From positions 124,001 through 188,000 of the forward strand of contig NZ_BDBT01000011.1 in NCBI RefSeq assembly GCF_001613125.1: a DNA stretch of 64,000 nt. The letters are read 5' to 3'. The notes beneath the pieces were generated by a model. That model had not been told where the DNA came from, made no database searches, and was given only the letters and a program-made list of their open reading frames with translations. Below are positions 51,916 to 61,035 of this stretch, in pieces; the first letter of the stretch is position 1, and every line of letters starts with the position of its first letter. The position numbers were made by a program, and so were the translations under genes. The stretch is from Nocardia shimofusensis NBRC 100134. GTDB lineage: Bacteria > Actinomycetota > Actinomycetes > Mycobacteriales > Mycobacteriaceae.

Positions 51916-53280
51916 TCAGCGAGGGAACGAAACAGGAAGTGGAGAAATAGGTTTGAACACCACGGGCAGCGCTTCCAAGGACCGATGAAACGGTCCCGGC
52001 CGCCACCTCAACTCCTCGACAGGGACGGCGAGTTCGATCTCGGGTAGCGCGTCGAGGAGCTGGTCGATCGCGTCACCGGCGATCAGTTCCGCCGGTGTGC
52101 GGGCGGGGCAGCGATGCGGGCCGGCACCGAGGCCCAGGTGAGATTCGTTGCCGTAGATGTTGCCGCCCAACACAGCCGGGTCGTTGTTACAGGCGGCCAG
52201 ACTGATCACGACAGGTTGATGCGCCGGCACCCACTCCTTTCCGTCGACCAGCTGCGGCTGCCGGGGATAGGAGAAGCAGAAGTTCGCCAACGGCGGATCG
52301 CGAAACAACACGTGAGTGAGCGCGTCACGGGTCGACACCGCGCCCCCGACAACCCGGCCCCCGAAATCCGGGCGGGTCATCATCAACGACACCGTGTTCA
52401 CGATCAGATTCGTCAACGGCTCACTCGCCGCCGCATACAGAGTGAACAGCTGATGGACCAGCTCCTCATCATCCAAGGCAGCAGGATGAGCCAGCAGCCA
52501 GGACGTGACGTCCTTGCCCGGACGGGCACGTTTGCGGGCGACGAGCTCAGCCAATGCCTGCACAGCCAACTGGTTGCCCTCGGCGGCGGCGTCGGTGGAA
52601 TCGAACATCATCGCCATACCGGTCGCCGTCCGTTCGCTGATGTCGGGATCGCAGCCGATCAGATCGCTGATCACCCCGAACACCAGCGGGAACGCGTAAT
52701 CCGCGAGCAGATCAGCCCGCCCCTGGGCACCGAATCCGTTGATCAACCCCACGGCGCTGCGCTCGACCACCGCGTGAAGATTGACCAGGTCCACCCGGTC
52801 GAGGGCATCGACCGTGGCCGCCCGGTAGCGGGCGTGCTCGACACCACTGCTGCGCAATGCGTTCGGCCGCTTCTCCATCATCGGCCGCACCGGGCACTCC
52901 AACGCGATCCCCCGCTGCCAGAGACTGGGATCGGCAGGAAAATGCTCGGGATCATTCAGAATTCCCAGCGCAGTCCAGTAGCCGATCACCAACGTCGCCG
53001 GAACACCCGGCGCCAGCCACACCGGCACCAGCGACCCGAACCGGTCACGCATCTGCGCGTATGCGGCGTGTGGGTCCGCGGCGAAGTCGGCGGTATAGAG
53101 CGAGACACGAGACTCGTTATCGGCATCCAGTGGAGTGTCACGCCTGACAGGGCAACGGGTGGAAGGGGGAATGCCGGATTGCACTGTAGGCAAGGGGATA
53201 CTCCCGAATCGAACGAACTGTGGACGATGTGTCTCGTCGGAGCGGACGTAGCGTGGCGCACTCTCTCTGTCCAATCTCAT
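51916..53280 (-). CDS. cytochrome P450 lacking ExxR, CYP157-like
   Basis: A 454-residue P450. The heme region is LGLGAGPHRCPARTPAEL with the Cys ligand intact. The I-helix reads LYAAASEPLTNLIVNT. The K-helix, normally ExxR, reads THVLFRDPPLANF, without the Glu and Arg pair. Loss of ExxR is known in the CYP157 family, whose members pair with CYP154. ATG 53280 lies behind AGGTGG; a longer frame reaches 53328. First gene of the four-gene operon divergent from the regulator at 53502. Confidence 0.85.
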   Translation of the reverse strand: MRLDRESAPRYVRSDETHRPQFVRFGSIPLPTVQSGIPPSTRCPVRRDTPLDADNESRVSLYTADFAADPHAAYAQMRDRFGSLVPVWLAPGVPATLVIGYWTALGILNDPEHFPADPSLWQRGIALECPVRPMMEKRPNALRSSGVEHARYRAATVDALDRVDLVNLHAVVERSAVGLINGFGAQGRADLLADYAFPLVFGVISDLIGCDPDISERTATGMAMMFDSTDAAAEGNQLAVQALAELVARKRARPGKDVTSWLLAHPAALDDEELVHQLFTLYAAASEPLTNLIVNTVSLMMTRPDFGGRVVGGAVSTRDALTHVLFRDPPLANFCFSYPRQPQLVDGKEWVPAHQPVVISLAACNNDPAVLGGNIYGNESHLGLGAGPHRCPARTPAELIAGDAIDQLLDALPEIELAVPVEELRWRPGPFHRSLEALPVVFKPISPLPVSFPR

Positions 53281-53291
53281 TGCCCACCTGA

Positions 53292-53367
53292 CGATGCTGG
53301 TCGACACCCGGCGCCGAGGACTGAACACTCCTTGTCGACCCGACGCCGGGGCCTGTCCTCAGCATCG
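53292..53367. promoter_or_regulatory. inverted repeats between P450 operon and regulator
   Basis: CGATGCTG (53292-53299) and CAGCATCG (53360-53367) are exact complements, with GAGGAC and GTCCTC nested between. Two copies of a GTCGAC-CCG-like block also lie inside. It stands in the 221-base divergent region and may bind the regulator encoded at 53502. Confidence 0.4.
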
Positions 53368-53501
53368 CCCTACACACCCGGCCCATACCCGAGCCATGAC
53401 AGCCCACTTGGGCCCATATCCGGCCCATTCCTCTCACGACATCGTCTTTGTGGGGTGGAATACCGATACCGTCGGACGACGAAGGGGAGAGGGAGAAGCG
53501 G

Positions 53502-54785
53502 ATGGGGCAACCACGGACGAGGCTCGAACAGCTCACCACTCAAAGGGGAATCAGCACGAGCGATTTCGTACGTGAATTCAGCCGTCGCGCTGACGAACTC
53601 GGCCTCGCAGCAGGAATCTCGCGCAGCGCGGTGAAACGGTGGGTGCAGGGCGCATCCGGACCACCTCGCGTCCCCGCTCGTCGAATTCTCGAAACTTGGT
53701 TCGGTGAACCAGCATCCGTCTTACTCGGTCCGCCTCGAATCGATAGCCCTACCGCAGCCACGGAGAAGGATCTGGCAGTGAATGCAGCACACGAATCGGT
53801 GAATCACGCACTCGACGCCGCCTCGGCACTCGATCCATCCGCTCTCGAGCATCTCCATGCGGCCGCTGGAAACGCTGCCTGCGCCTACTACGTGACGCCG
53901 CCGCTCGATATGCTCACTGACCTTGTTCTGCTGCGTGACACCATCTATCAACAGCTCGACCGCACCCACAAGCCGCTGCAGCAAGCGGAGTTGTACCTTC
54001 TCGCTGGTCAGGTCTGCGGACTGCTGTCGTCGGTCACGTGGGATCTCGGACTGGTCGAGGCAGCCGAGGAGCAAGCACGCGCCGCATACACCTACGGATC
54101 GGTGATCGACCATCCGTCGTTGCAGGCGTGGGCGCGTGCACTGCAGGTCACGCTCGCGTTCTGGTCAGGACACCCGCGCCGCGCCCATGCCATCGCGACG
54201 GCGGCCCTGCCTACCGCACCAACGGGAACCGCGCGGGCACGTCTGCATTCGGTGAACGCACGCGCACTCGCTCTGTTGGGTGCACGGGGCGAGGTTCGAT
54301 CCGAACTCGACGCCGCGACGGATCAGCTCGATCAGGCAGGCGGTGACACGCTGCTCGATGCGGTCGGCGGGGAACTCTCGTTTGATCGGCCACGTCGCGC
54401 GCTATGCGCCGGTGCCGCCTATGTCGCGCTCGGCGACGGCGACCAGGCCGAACGTGAGGCCTCGGAGGCAGTCGACCTGTTCGGGCAGATTCCCGCCGAA
54501 CAGCGATGGGCACTCGGCGCACTCGGCGCCCAGGTCGATCTCGGAGCGGCACGTACCCTTCGCGATGACCTCGCAGGCGCGCAGGCAGCTCTGCAGCCCG
54601 TGTTCGATTTGCCCGCCACCCGCCGCACCGAGGCGATCGCGTTACGACTGCACGCGCTGGCCCGGATGCTCGGCACCGCACGCTATCGCGGAGCTGTGGA
54701 GGCGTTGCAGCTCGGTGCCGCGATCGAGGACTTCACCGCGGTCTCGTTGTCCCGTACGACCGGGATGAGAGCACTTCCAAAGTAG
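53502..54785 (+). CDS. HTH regulator with TPR-like helical repeats
   Basis: A 427-residue protein. The N-terminal ~65 residues form an XRE-like HTH (LEQLTTQRGISTSDFVREF, AGISRSAVKRWVQGASGPP). The rest is made of helix pairs typical of TPR regulators (QAELYLLAGQVCGLLSSVTW, EEQARAAYTYGSVIDHPSL, AGAAYVALGDGDQAEREAS). Such actinobacterial proteins often answer to small signals or peptides. ATG 53502 lies behind GGGAGAAG. It is divergent from the P450 operon and convergent with the epimerase. Confidence 0.78.
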   Translation: MGQPRTRLEQLTTQRGISTSDFVREFSRRADELGLAAGISRSAVKRWVQGASGPPRVPARRILETWFGEPASVLLGPPRIDSPTAATEKDLAVNAAHESVNHALDAASALDPSALEHLHAAAGNAACAYYVTPPLDMLTDLVLLRDTIYQQLDRTHKPLQQAELYLLAGQVCGLLSSVTWDLGLVEAAEEQARAAYTYGSVIDHPSLQAWARALQVTLAFWSGHPRRAHAIATAALPTAPTGTARARLHSVNARALALLGARGEVRSELDAATDQLDQAGGDTLLDAVGGELSFDRPRRALCAGAAYVALGDGDQAEREASEAVDLFGQIPAEQRWALGALGAQVDLGAARTLRDDLAGAQAALQPVFDLPATRRTEAIALRLHALARMLGTARYRGAVEALQLGAAIEDFTAVSLSRTTGMRALPK

Positions 54786-54788
54786 AGA

Positions 54789-55820
54789 TCAGGCACCGCA
54801 GTGGTCGAGCTGAACGGCGTCCCACAACCGCAGGATGTCGTGCTCGCGTGCAGGAGTGATCCCCAGCTCGCCGGCACGCTCATGCTCCACTGCCGCACCG
54901 CCGGCCAGCAACCACTGCCAGGTGTCGGCGACCGTCTCTTGGATCGGCCTGCACGTCAGCCCAGCCTGCCGTGCGCGGTCTGCGTCGACAGACCACGCAC
55001 CGTGGTAGGAACGCCACAACGGCAGCTCCGTCCACTGCCGCACACCTTGTTCGATGAGCCACTGCTCATCGGTCACCCACTCGAGGATGGCTGTACTGCC
55101 AGTCACGGTGGAGCATGCTGACAGCAGGTCCCCCATCGTGTCGCGGCCCTTCGCCACGACATTGAAAATCCCCGTCAAGTGCGGACGGAGTGCGAATGCA
55201 GCGACATCACGTACGTCGATCGGCTGGATCAACCGTCCACATCTCCCCGGCGCCAGCACGCGTCCCCCGCGCACCATGCGTCGGAGCCACCATTCGAGAC
55301 GGCCTACGTACTCCCACGGGCCGAGGATCACGCCCGGACGCAAGAGCAGGGTCCGGGCCGAGCCGAATACTTCGAGGACGGCGCGCTCGCATCCAGCCTT
55401 TCCGAATCCGTACGTTGTCGGGCCAGGGTCGCCGTCGTATCCGTAGCCGGGCCCGGCATCCGCAGGACAGTCCAGGACCGGCGAGTCCTCTGCGAGCGGA
55501 TGCGTCGGCCATCCCTCGTACACCGATACGGTCGACACCAGTACGTATCGGGTGGTGACCGGTTCCAGCGCACGTGTGAGCGCAAGGGTCTCCCGCGGCA
55601 CGAAAGACGATGTGTCGATCACGACATCCCAGGGGCCAGCCTCTGCGAGCCGGACAAGGGAAGCAGGGTCGGTGCGGTCGCCGCGGATCGTGCTGACACC
55701 CCCGACATCACTGCCGGTCCGGCCCCTACGGAACGTAGTGACATCGTGACCGTTGGCGATGGCTTGTTCGGCGATGGTTCGGCCGAGGAACCAGGAGCCG
55801 CCGAGAATCAGTAGCCGCAT
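54789..55820 (-). CDS. NAD-dependent epimerase/reductase (extended SDR)
   Basis: A 343-residue Rossmann protein. The dinucleotide motif is LLILGGSWFLGRTIAEQA, a GGxxFxG variant of GxxGxxG. Asp/Arg at the end of beta-2 in VTTFRRGRTG suggests NADP preference. The active-site region has VSTVSVYEG and the Tyr in TTYGFGKAGCE (Y-x-x-x-K), and LLRPGVILGPWEYVGRL follows. Related proteins act on sugar nucleotides or as isoflavone-reductase-like enzymes. It ends 3 bases from the convergent regulator stop. Confidence 0.85.
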   Translation of the reverse strand: MRLLILGGSWFLGRTIAEQAIANGHDVTTFRRGRTGSDVGGVSTIRGDRTDPASLVRLAEAGPWDVVIDTSSFVPRETLALTRALEPVTTRYVLVSTVSVYEGWPTHPLAEDSPVLDCPADAGPGYGYDGDPGPTTYGFGKAGCERAVLEVFGSARTLLLRPGVILGPWEYVGRLEWWLRRMVRGGRVLAPGRCGRLIQPIDVRDVAAFALRPHLTGIFNVVAKGRDTMGDLLSACSTVTGSTAILEWVTDEQWLIEQGVRQWTELPLWRSYHGAWSVDADRARQAGLTCRPIQETVADTWQWLLAGGAAVEHERAGELGITPAREHDILRLWDAVQLDHCGA

Positions 55821-55885
55821 ACCTCATTCGTACCACTCAGCGGAAGCAGTTGAGCATGGGTGAGGCTCATGGATCGCATCCGACC

Positions 55886-57034
55886 TCAGAGCGAAAGGGA
55901 TTGGCCTGTCATTCGAGCCAGCAACGCACCGAGCAGGGCTGCGCGTTCAGGCATCGTGTCGATGAGGACGTGTTCATTCCATGCATGCGGATGTCCACCG
56001 ACGGCGCCGAGACCGTCGAGGGTCGGTATGCCGAGCGCTGCAGTCAGGTTTCCATCAGACCCACCTGCCGACCGCACTGCCGCCAAGTGGCCGATTCCGA
56101 GCGCGGCCGCGGCAGCTGCGGCCTCGGCGTACAGAGTGCCAGCGACAGCGTCTTCGAATGGGGGCCGCTCGATGCCTCCGGATACATTCACCACGGCGTC
56201 GGCGAGTTGCGCGGTCAGCCGGTGCATCGCAGCGTCGACCCGATCAAGTTCTGTGATCGTCCACGACCGCGCGTCGACATGCACCCGGGCGAATTCTGGC
56301 ACCGTGTTCGCGGTTGTTCCGGCTGACGCCACCGTCGGGACCACCGATGTCTCGCGAGCCGAATCTCCTATCGCCGTGATCCGAATGATCTGATGTGCGA
56401 GCTCGACGCTCGCGTTCACACCCAGATGAGGTTCGAGGCCCGCGTGCGCCGCACGACCGGTTACCGTGACCTCGTAGTTCGCGATTCCCTTCCGCCCGAT
56501 CTTCACAGCTCCCCCATCGGCGGACGGCTCACATACCAGGACGGCACCGGCATCTTGAGCCAGCTCCGCGATCAGCGCACGTGACGAAGCTGAGCCGACC
56601 TCTTCATCGCTGGTCAGCAACACACTGACCTGATCCGAGTGGGGCAGCAACTCTATGGCGGTGAGCGCCTGCACGATACCGGCCTTCATATCGAAAATCC
56701 CTGGGCCGCTGCCTATCCGCGAGCATATGTCGATCGAGAATGGCCAGTCGCCGATCGTTCCGACCGGCCACACCGTATCGAAGTGCCCAAGTATCAAAAC
56801 TCGCGGATCGGGTGCTCGCGCGACTAGATGCACGTTCTCCTCCACTCGGGTGATCTCGGCGGGACGATGGAGCGCCGAGGACAGCCAGGGCTCGACCAGC
56901 GCCGCGCACTCCTCCAGATGACGCGCCGACGTCGACGGTGACTCGCAATCGACGAGCTGCTGCAACCTGCTGATCATCGTGGGCAGACAGCGTGCTGCGG
57001 CGGTGAGAGCATCCAGTGGCATAGGCACGATCAT
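55886..57034 (-). CDS. M20-family zinc metallopeptidase (carboxypeptidase G2-like)
   Basis: A 382-residue cytoplasmic peptidase/deacylase. The zinc ligands are in order: His and Asp in LILGHFDTVWP and GPGIFDMKAG, the catalytic Glu pair in LTSDEEVGS, Asp/Glu in LVCEPSADG, and the final His in AWNEHVLID. The dimerisation domain carries GRAAHAGLEPHLGVNA. ATG 57034 is chosen because the frame upstream has no homologous sequence; ATG 57022 is also possible. It lies alone between the epimerase and small genes, so its natural substrate cannot be inferred. Confidence 0.87.
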   Translation of the reverse strand: MIVPMPLDALTAAARCLPTMISRLQQLVDCESPSTSARHLEECAALVEPWLSSALHRPAEITRVEENVHLVARAPDPRVLILGHFDTVWPVGTIGDWPFSIDICSRIGSGPGIFDMKAGIVQALTAIELLPHSDQVSVLLTSDEEVGSASSRALIAELAQDAGAVLVCEPSADGGAVKIGRKGIANYEVTVTGRAAHAGLEPHLGVNASVELAHQIIRITAIGDSARETSVVPTVASAGTTANTVPEFARVHVDARSWTITELDRVDAAMHRLTAQLADAVVNVSGGIERPPFEDAVAGTLYAEAAAAAAALGIGHLAAVRSAGGSDGNLTAALGIPTLDGLGAVGGHPHAWNEHVLIDTMPERAALLGALLARMTGQSLSL

Positions 57035-57231
57035 GCCCTGCGTCGCCGACAAAATCACTATGATGGTTCGCCGGACCAATGGTATATCGCCACACCAGGG
57101 CCGCGCCGGTGTCGAGCACACCTCACTCAAGCTTAATCCCCTCTTTCGCGGCCCATCGTTCCAACTTCCGTCCATTCAAGCGAACAAATCAAGGGATTCG
57201 ACAGATCACTTGCGGCACGGAGATTGTTCGA

Positions 57232-57420
57232 CTATTGGCCGACGATCGAGTGCAATAGGCCGACTGCGGCTATAGCTGTCGCAACACCAAGCGCTAGGTC
57301 GCTCGCCATACCGACGGTGACGCCGGAGACTGCACCTATGGCCAAAATCAGAGCCCAGCGCATCGGCAGCTTTTCCAGCCGAACCTCTTCAGAGGAAATG
57401 TTCGATGTGTTCGATCCCAC
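57232..57420 (-). CDS. small membrane protein
   Basis: A 62-residue protein with a polar start (SNTSNISSEEVRLEKLP) and two short hydrophobic helices (WALILAIGAVSGVTVGMA, ALGVATAIAAVGLLHSIVG). GTG 57420 has AAGGAG nine bases upstream. It follows the DUF5753 regulator on the same strand, the place often taken by a small gene it controls. No family is recognised. Confidence 0.5.
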   Translation of the reverse strand: MGSNTSNISSEEVRLEKLPMRWALILAIGAVSGVTVGMASDLALGVATAIAAVGLLHSIVGQ

Positions 57421-57555
57421 GGATCGATACTCCTTATTGTCGATTGGAGATTTACATAAGAACGAAGGCCTCGGCGTCAACCGGTTTTACAGGGCACCAT
57501 GCCTGGATGATCACCGACGCTCCGGACGTGGCAATCTCTACACTGAGAGCGTCGG

Positions 57556-58593
57556 CTACCGATTTCTCCCGGATTGCCTTTGCTGCGCCATGGCCCGGTT
57601 CTCCGTAAACGACGTTGGACGGTGCTTGTACTTCCGATCGATATCCACCGAAGGTGGGAGCGGCCGCGAGTCCAAGATCGCCGCCAATATGTCACTCGTG
57701 TGATCCACCGGCTCCGCCAAGGTAGCGACTCGGTCGAGCGTCTCTCGGAATCTTCGCACCTCGTCGGGGCTATGCCTCAGTACAAATGCTTGCAGCGTGG
57801 GCCAGTAGATGACATCCTGCAAATTAAACATATTCGACCGAAGGTATGTAACGCTGTGAGGTATGATCGCCGGCGCGCAGGCCTCGGATCTGAGGATCTG
57901 GAGGGTTAGGCCCGGCTGCGCAGTTACCGAAAGCCGACCATCCGACTGACGCGCGGTCTTCGCTATCAAGAATTCGATCTGCTGACGCCATATCGCTTCT
58001 TCGGCCACCCTTGCACGCAAGGCAGACTCTTCGATAAGGACCCACATCCTGGGCGGATCGCGCTTCGTTAGAATTTTCTGGCGTTGCAATTGAAGAGCAA
58101 CTCGGCTATCCACCTGCTCTGCACTGCAAATCAACTCACCACGAGCACCGCGAAAGGACGCCCCGATTACCGAGCGAGTGTAGTCAGGCGTCTGCAGAAG
58201 ATCGGGAACATGTCGCGTCTCATAACACTTGAGAACAGTCGCCGCTTTCTCCAGGGGACGCAGACGGTTCAACCCCTTCGGAGCCCAGCGTTCGTGTGAA
58301 CTCTTCCTTTCGATCTTGTTCCCGCAGTAAGCAAGCTCCTGCAACTCGGCCAGTTCGGACGCGTCGTCCAACGCGTACAAATCCAGCAACGATGCAAGAT
58401 CGTCTTGGCGGCACCGAACATGCCCGCCTTCGATGCGACTGATCTTCGAAGCCGAGGCGTGGATCGACTTGGCGACAGCCTCAGCGGTGATACGTCTATC
58501 CTCGCGTAGGCGACGAAGATACGCCCCTAGTGCGATCCGGGCAGCTCGCGGATCACGAAGCGGTGCATCATCGACTTCCGCCGGTATACCCAT
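57556..58593 (-). CDS. XRE-family regulator with DUF5753
   Basis: A 345-residue regulator of the type abundant in actinomycetes. N-terminal HTH: LGAYLRRLREDRRITAEAVA and IHASASKISRIEGGHVRCRQ. The C-terminal DUF5753 domain has CYETRHVPDLLQTPDYTRSV, RMWVLIEESALRARV, LTLQILRSEACAP and WPTLQAFVLRHSPDEVRRF. The usual neighbour, a DUF397 gene, is absent. ATG 58593 is chosen near the HTH; the frame is open to 58683. Base composition here is less GC-rich than around it, hinting at a separate origin. Confidence 0.85.
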   Translation of the reverse strand: MGIPAEVDDAPLRDPRAARIALGAYLRRLREDRRITAEAVAKSIHASASKISRIEGGHVRCRQDDLASLLDLYALDDASELAELQELAYCGNKIERKSSHERWAPKGLNRLRPLEKAATVLKCYETRHVPDLLQTPDYTRSVIGASFRGARGELICSAEQVDSRVALQLQRQKILTKRDPPRMWVLIEESALRARVAEEAIWRQQIEFLIAKTARQSDGRLSVTAQPGLTLQILRSEACAPAIIPHSVTYLRSNMFNLQDVIYWPTLQAFVLRHSPDEVRRFRETLDRVATLAEPVDHTSDILAAILDSRPLPPSVDIDRKYKHRPTSFTENRAMAQQRQSGRNR

Positions 58594-58683
58594 CTCAGTC
58601 TCGCGCTGTGGCACCGCATGAGTCTGCCATGCAAGATGTCGATCGTCGGCCACTCCTCGCGCAGAATGCACGTGCATCTGCAA

Positions 58684-59075
58684 TCACAGATCGACGTATG
58701 TGATTGCGCTAGAGGGTGTTCCGTGTGTGCGGGACTGCTGCTCGATCGGTGACAGGTTGATCGGCCCTACCGGTTGGACTCCAGCTCGGGTGGCTAACTG
58801 CTGACGACCTTTGCGAACGAGCTGGGCAACCTCAAACGCGACCCCCGCAGAGGCTGGCGCCAAGCGCACGTACCGAACCCCGAATCGGTCGCCGACCACA
58901 CCTGTCGGGCGGCGCAGCTCGCCTCCGTCATCGCCGCCTCGAGGGCGGCGACCCGGCTACGGCCACACCCATGGCGGTCTGGCATGACAGCCGGGAACCC
59001 GCACCGGCGACAACAACAACAAGACCTCCGTCGAGTGATGCGGTGGTGAGGATGAGGGCTTCCGCAGCTGCCGAT
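58684..59075. other. no convincing gene
   Basis: About 390 bp between the DUF5753 regulator and the metallo-beta-lactamase gene. A 71-codon minus-strand frame (58684-58899) reads smoothly but has no ribosome site or family resemblance. No repeats or terminators stand out. Confidence 0.4.
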
Positions 59076-59951
59076 TCAGAGGATGGCGGTCGGGACGGGT
59101 TGCCAGTGGTGGATGCCGCCGATGGTGGTGACGCGGCCGAACTGGATGTCGGCGAAGTGCACGCCGAATCCGACGGTGTCGGGGTGGGTGAGCTGGTTGA
59201 TGAGCCATCTGGCGCTGGCGCGGGATCGGGCAGGGTCGTCGTCGGCGGAACTGGTCAGATTCGGGTGGGTGATCTGGATAGGGCTGGTGAGGGCGTCGCC
59301 GAAGACCAGTAGTTGCTCGCCACCGCTGGTGAGTCGGTAGCTGGTGTGGCCGAGGCTGTGCCCCGGGGTCGGGATGGCGTGTACGCCGGGGAAGATTTCG
59401 TGCTCGCCGATGGTGCGGACCTGGGCGGCGATGACTTCGAGGACTTCCGGTGGTGCGCCGTCGGCGATTGCGAGGTCGAGGTTCTGCCATTCGTTGTGGG
59501 AGACCAGGATCGGGATGCCGGCGAAGAGGTTGGTGGTGGTGTCGGGGTGGGACTGCCACAGCCATCCGAGGTGGTCCATGTGCAGGTGGGTCAGTGCGAC
59601 GAGGTCGAGGTCGGCGATACTGCGGCCGGCGGCGGCGAGGCTGTCGATCAGTTTCCCGCCTCGCAGGAGTCCGACCTGGGTGGGGACAGCGAGGGGTCCG
59701 AATCCGGCGTCGATCAGCATGGCGCGGTTGCCGTATTCGATCAGCAGGGCTCCGACGCTGGCGGCGAGGTAGCCGTCGTCGTCGACGTGGTCGGCGAACT
59801 GCTGCCAGATCTGTTCGTCGGCGTCAGGGAGCCAGTGGTAGGGGTCGATGCGGGCGACGCCATCGGGCAGGTAGGTGACGCGGTGGTCGCCGATGTCGAG
59901 GCTGCGCAGGTCGACGGCTTCGTGGTTGAGGCGGTCTCGGGTGATGGTCAT
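59076..59951 (-). CDS. metallo-beta-lactamase-fold hydrolase
   Basis: A 291-residue enzyme with the MBL metal motif LTHLHMDHLGW (HxHxDH), GHSLGHTSYRL for the third-metal His, VFGDALTSPIQI for the bridging Asp and a late His in FGVHFADIQFGR. An N-terminal lid (PYHWLPDADEQIWQQF) and the ALLIEYGNRAMLIDAGFGP entry resemble lactonase/quorum-quenching-type proteins. The activity could be lactone, ester or thioester hydrolysis. ATG 59951 has AGGAGAG upstream; the longer frame to 60110 has low-complexity Arg-rich sequence and is rejected. Confidence 0.85.
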   Translation of the reverse strand: MTITRDRLNHEAVDLRSLDIGDHRVTYLPDGVARIDPYHWLPDADEQIWQQFADHVDDDGYLAASVGALLIEYGNRAMLIDAGFGPLAVPTQVGLLRGGKLIDSLAAAGRSIADLDLVALTHLHMDHLGWLWQSHPDTTTNLFAGIPILVSHNEWQNLDLAIADGAPPEVLEVIAAQVRTIGEHEIFPGVHAIPTPGHSLGHTSYRLTSGGEQLLVFGDALTSPIQITHPNLTSSADDDPARSRASARWLINQLTHPDTVGFGVHFADIQFGRVTTIGGIHHWQPVPTAIL

Positions 59952-60126
59952 GATGGGCTCTCCTGGTGAAGGTTGTGTCCGAGCTCGGTTGGCTCGGTAC
60001 ACGGTGGGTCGTCGACGTCGATGGCAGCGGTGGGGCTCGGGTCGGGTGGAGTCGCGTCGTCCGGGTGGCCGGGTCATATCCGCCACGGCACGTCCCTCCG
60101 GACATGACAAAACCTCGGGTGTGTGC

Positions 60127-61035
60127 TCATGGATCCGGTCCGGGTTCGATCACAGCGTTCGCGCCCGGCATTTCATCGAGTCCGTGACCGTGGTGATGGT
60201 CGGCGTCCTTGCCGAGGATGTGTGCGTGGATCGCTGCGTCGACAGCGCGTTCGATGTCGCGGTTGTGTTGCGGCGGTCCGCCGGCGGTCAGGTTCGTGTG
60301 GGCTTGGTCGAGCCAGTGCTGGGGGTTGGGTAGCGGCGGGTTCGTACTCCGACCGGGTCCTGTTGTCGCGGTGATGGATCGACGGTAGGTGTCGGCGAGG
60401 CCGCCACCGGTGTAGGCGTGCCAGAGGGTGTGGATGTCGTCGAGACTCATCTCCCGGTAGAGGCCGATCCGCTGTGTGAGGTCGGCGGCTGCGGCGGCGG
60501 TGATCCGGGTGCGCTGGTCATCGCTGAGATTGATGAGGTCGGCGGTGATGATGCTGCGTTGCCAGATGGCGCCCATGTTGCGGCGGAACTGGACCGCGTC
60601 GGCGGTGGTGGGGTCGATGGGGTGGCGGTGGTGGTTGAGCAGGTGGTCTCGCAGGACGCTGACCGCGGCCATGTCGACGAGTAGATGGGTGTCGGCCGCG
60701 ACTCGGTTGCGGCTGCTGCGTCTGGTGTCCGTGCGGGCCGGTGGCAGGATCTGGTCGGTCGTCCAGGGTTGGTGGGCGGCTCCGAGTCGTCGTGCGACGT
60801 CGATCCACACCGCCGGTATCCTGCGGCTGCGCAGGTTGATTTCCAGCAGTGCGCGGTCGCGGTCGGCTGCGTCGACCTGTCGAACCAGGTCCAGCCGGTC
60901 GGCGATGGTCACTGCGGTCTCGAGTGCCCGGTGCAGCTTGGCGCTTTCGGCGGTGAGCTTGTGTACTCGGCGCAGTCCTTCGGCGTGGTCGGCGGGTATG
61001 TCGCGAACGCGTTGTGGCGGCGGGACCGGGCTCAC
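60127..61035 (-). CDS. hypothetical protein of the transfer region
   Basis: A 302-residue helical protein (GLRRVHKLTAESAKLHRALE, LLEINLRSRRIPAVWIDVA, VQFRRNMGAIWQRSIITADL, HGHGLDEMPGANAVIEPGP). No family is recognised. The region around SRRIPAVWIDVARRLG resembles the start of other hypothetical proteins next to actinobacterial TraG genes. It overlaps the preceding gene by 4 bases, placing it in one operon with the coupling protein. Confidence 0.65.
   Translation of the reverse strand: MSPVPPPQRVRDIPADHAEGLRRVHKLTAESAKLHRALETAVTIADRLDLVRQVDAADRDRALLEINLRSRRIPAVWIDVARRLGAAHQPWTTDQILPPARTDTRRSSRNRVAADTHLLVDMAAVSVLRDHLLNHHRHPIDPTTADAVQFRRNMGAIWQRSIITADLINLSDDQRTRITAAAAADLTQRIGLYREMSLDDIHTLWHAYTGGGLADTYRRSITATTGPGRSTNPPLPNPQHWLDQAHTNLTAGGPPQHNRDIERAVDAAIHAHILGKDADHHHGHGLDEMPGANAVIEPGPDP

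Noticed and set aside
57490..57690. Small minus-strand frame overlapping the end of the DUF5753 regulator that could stand for the expected DUF397 gene
   Set aside because: No usable start codon and no DUF397 signature (no W-x-K-S-S block).
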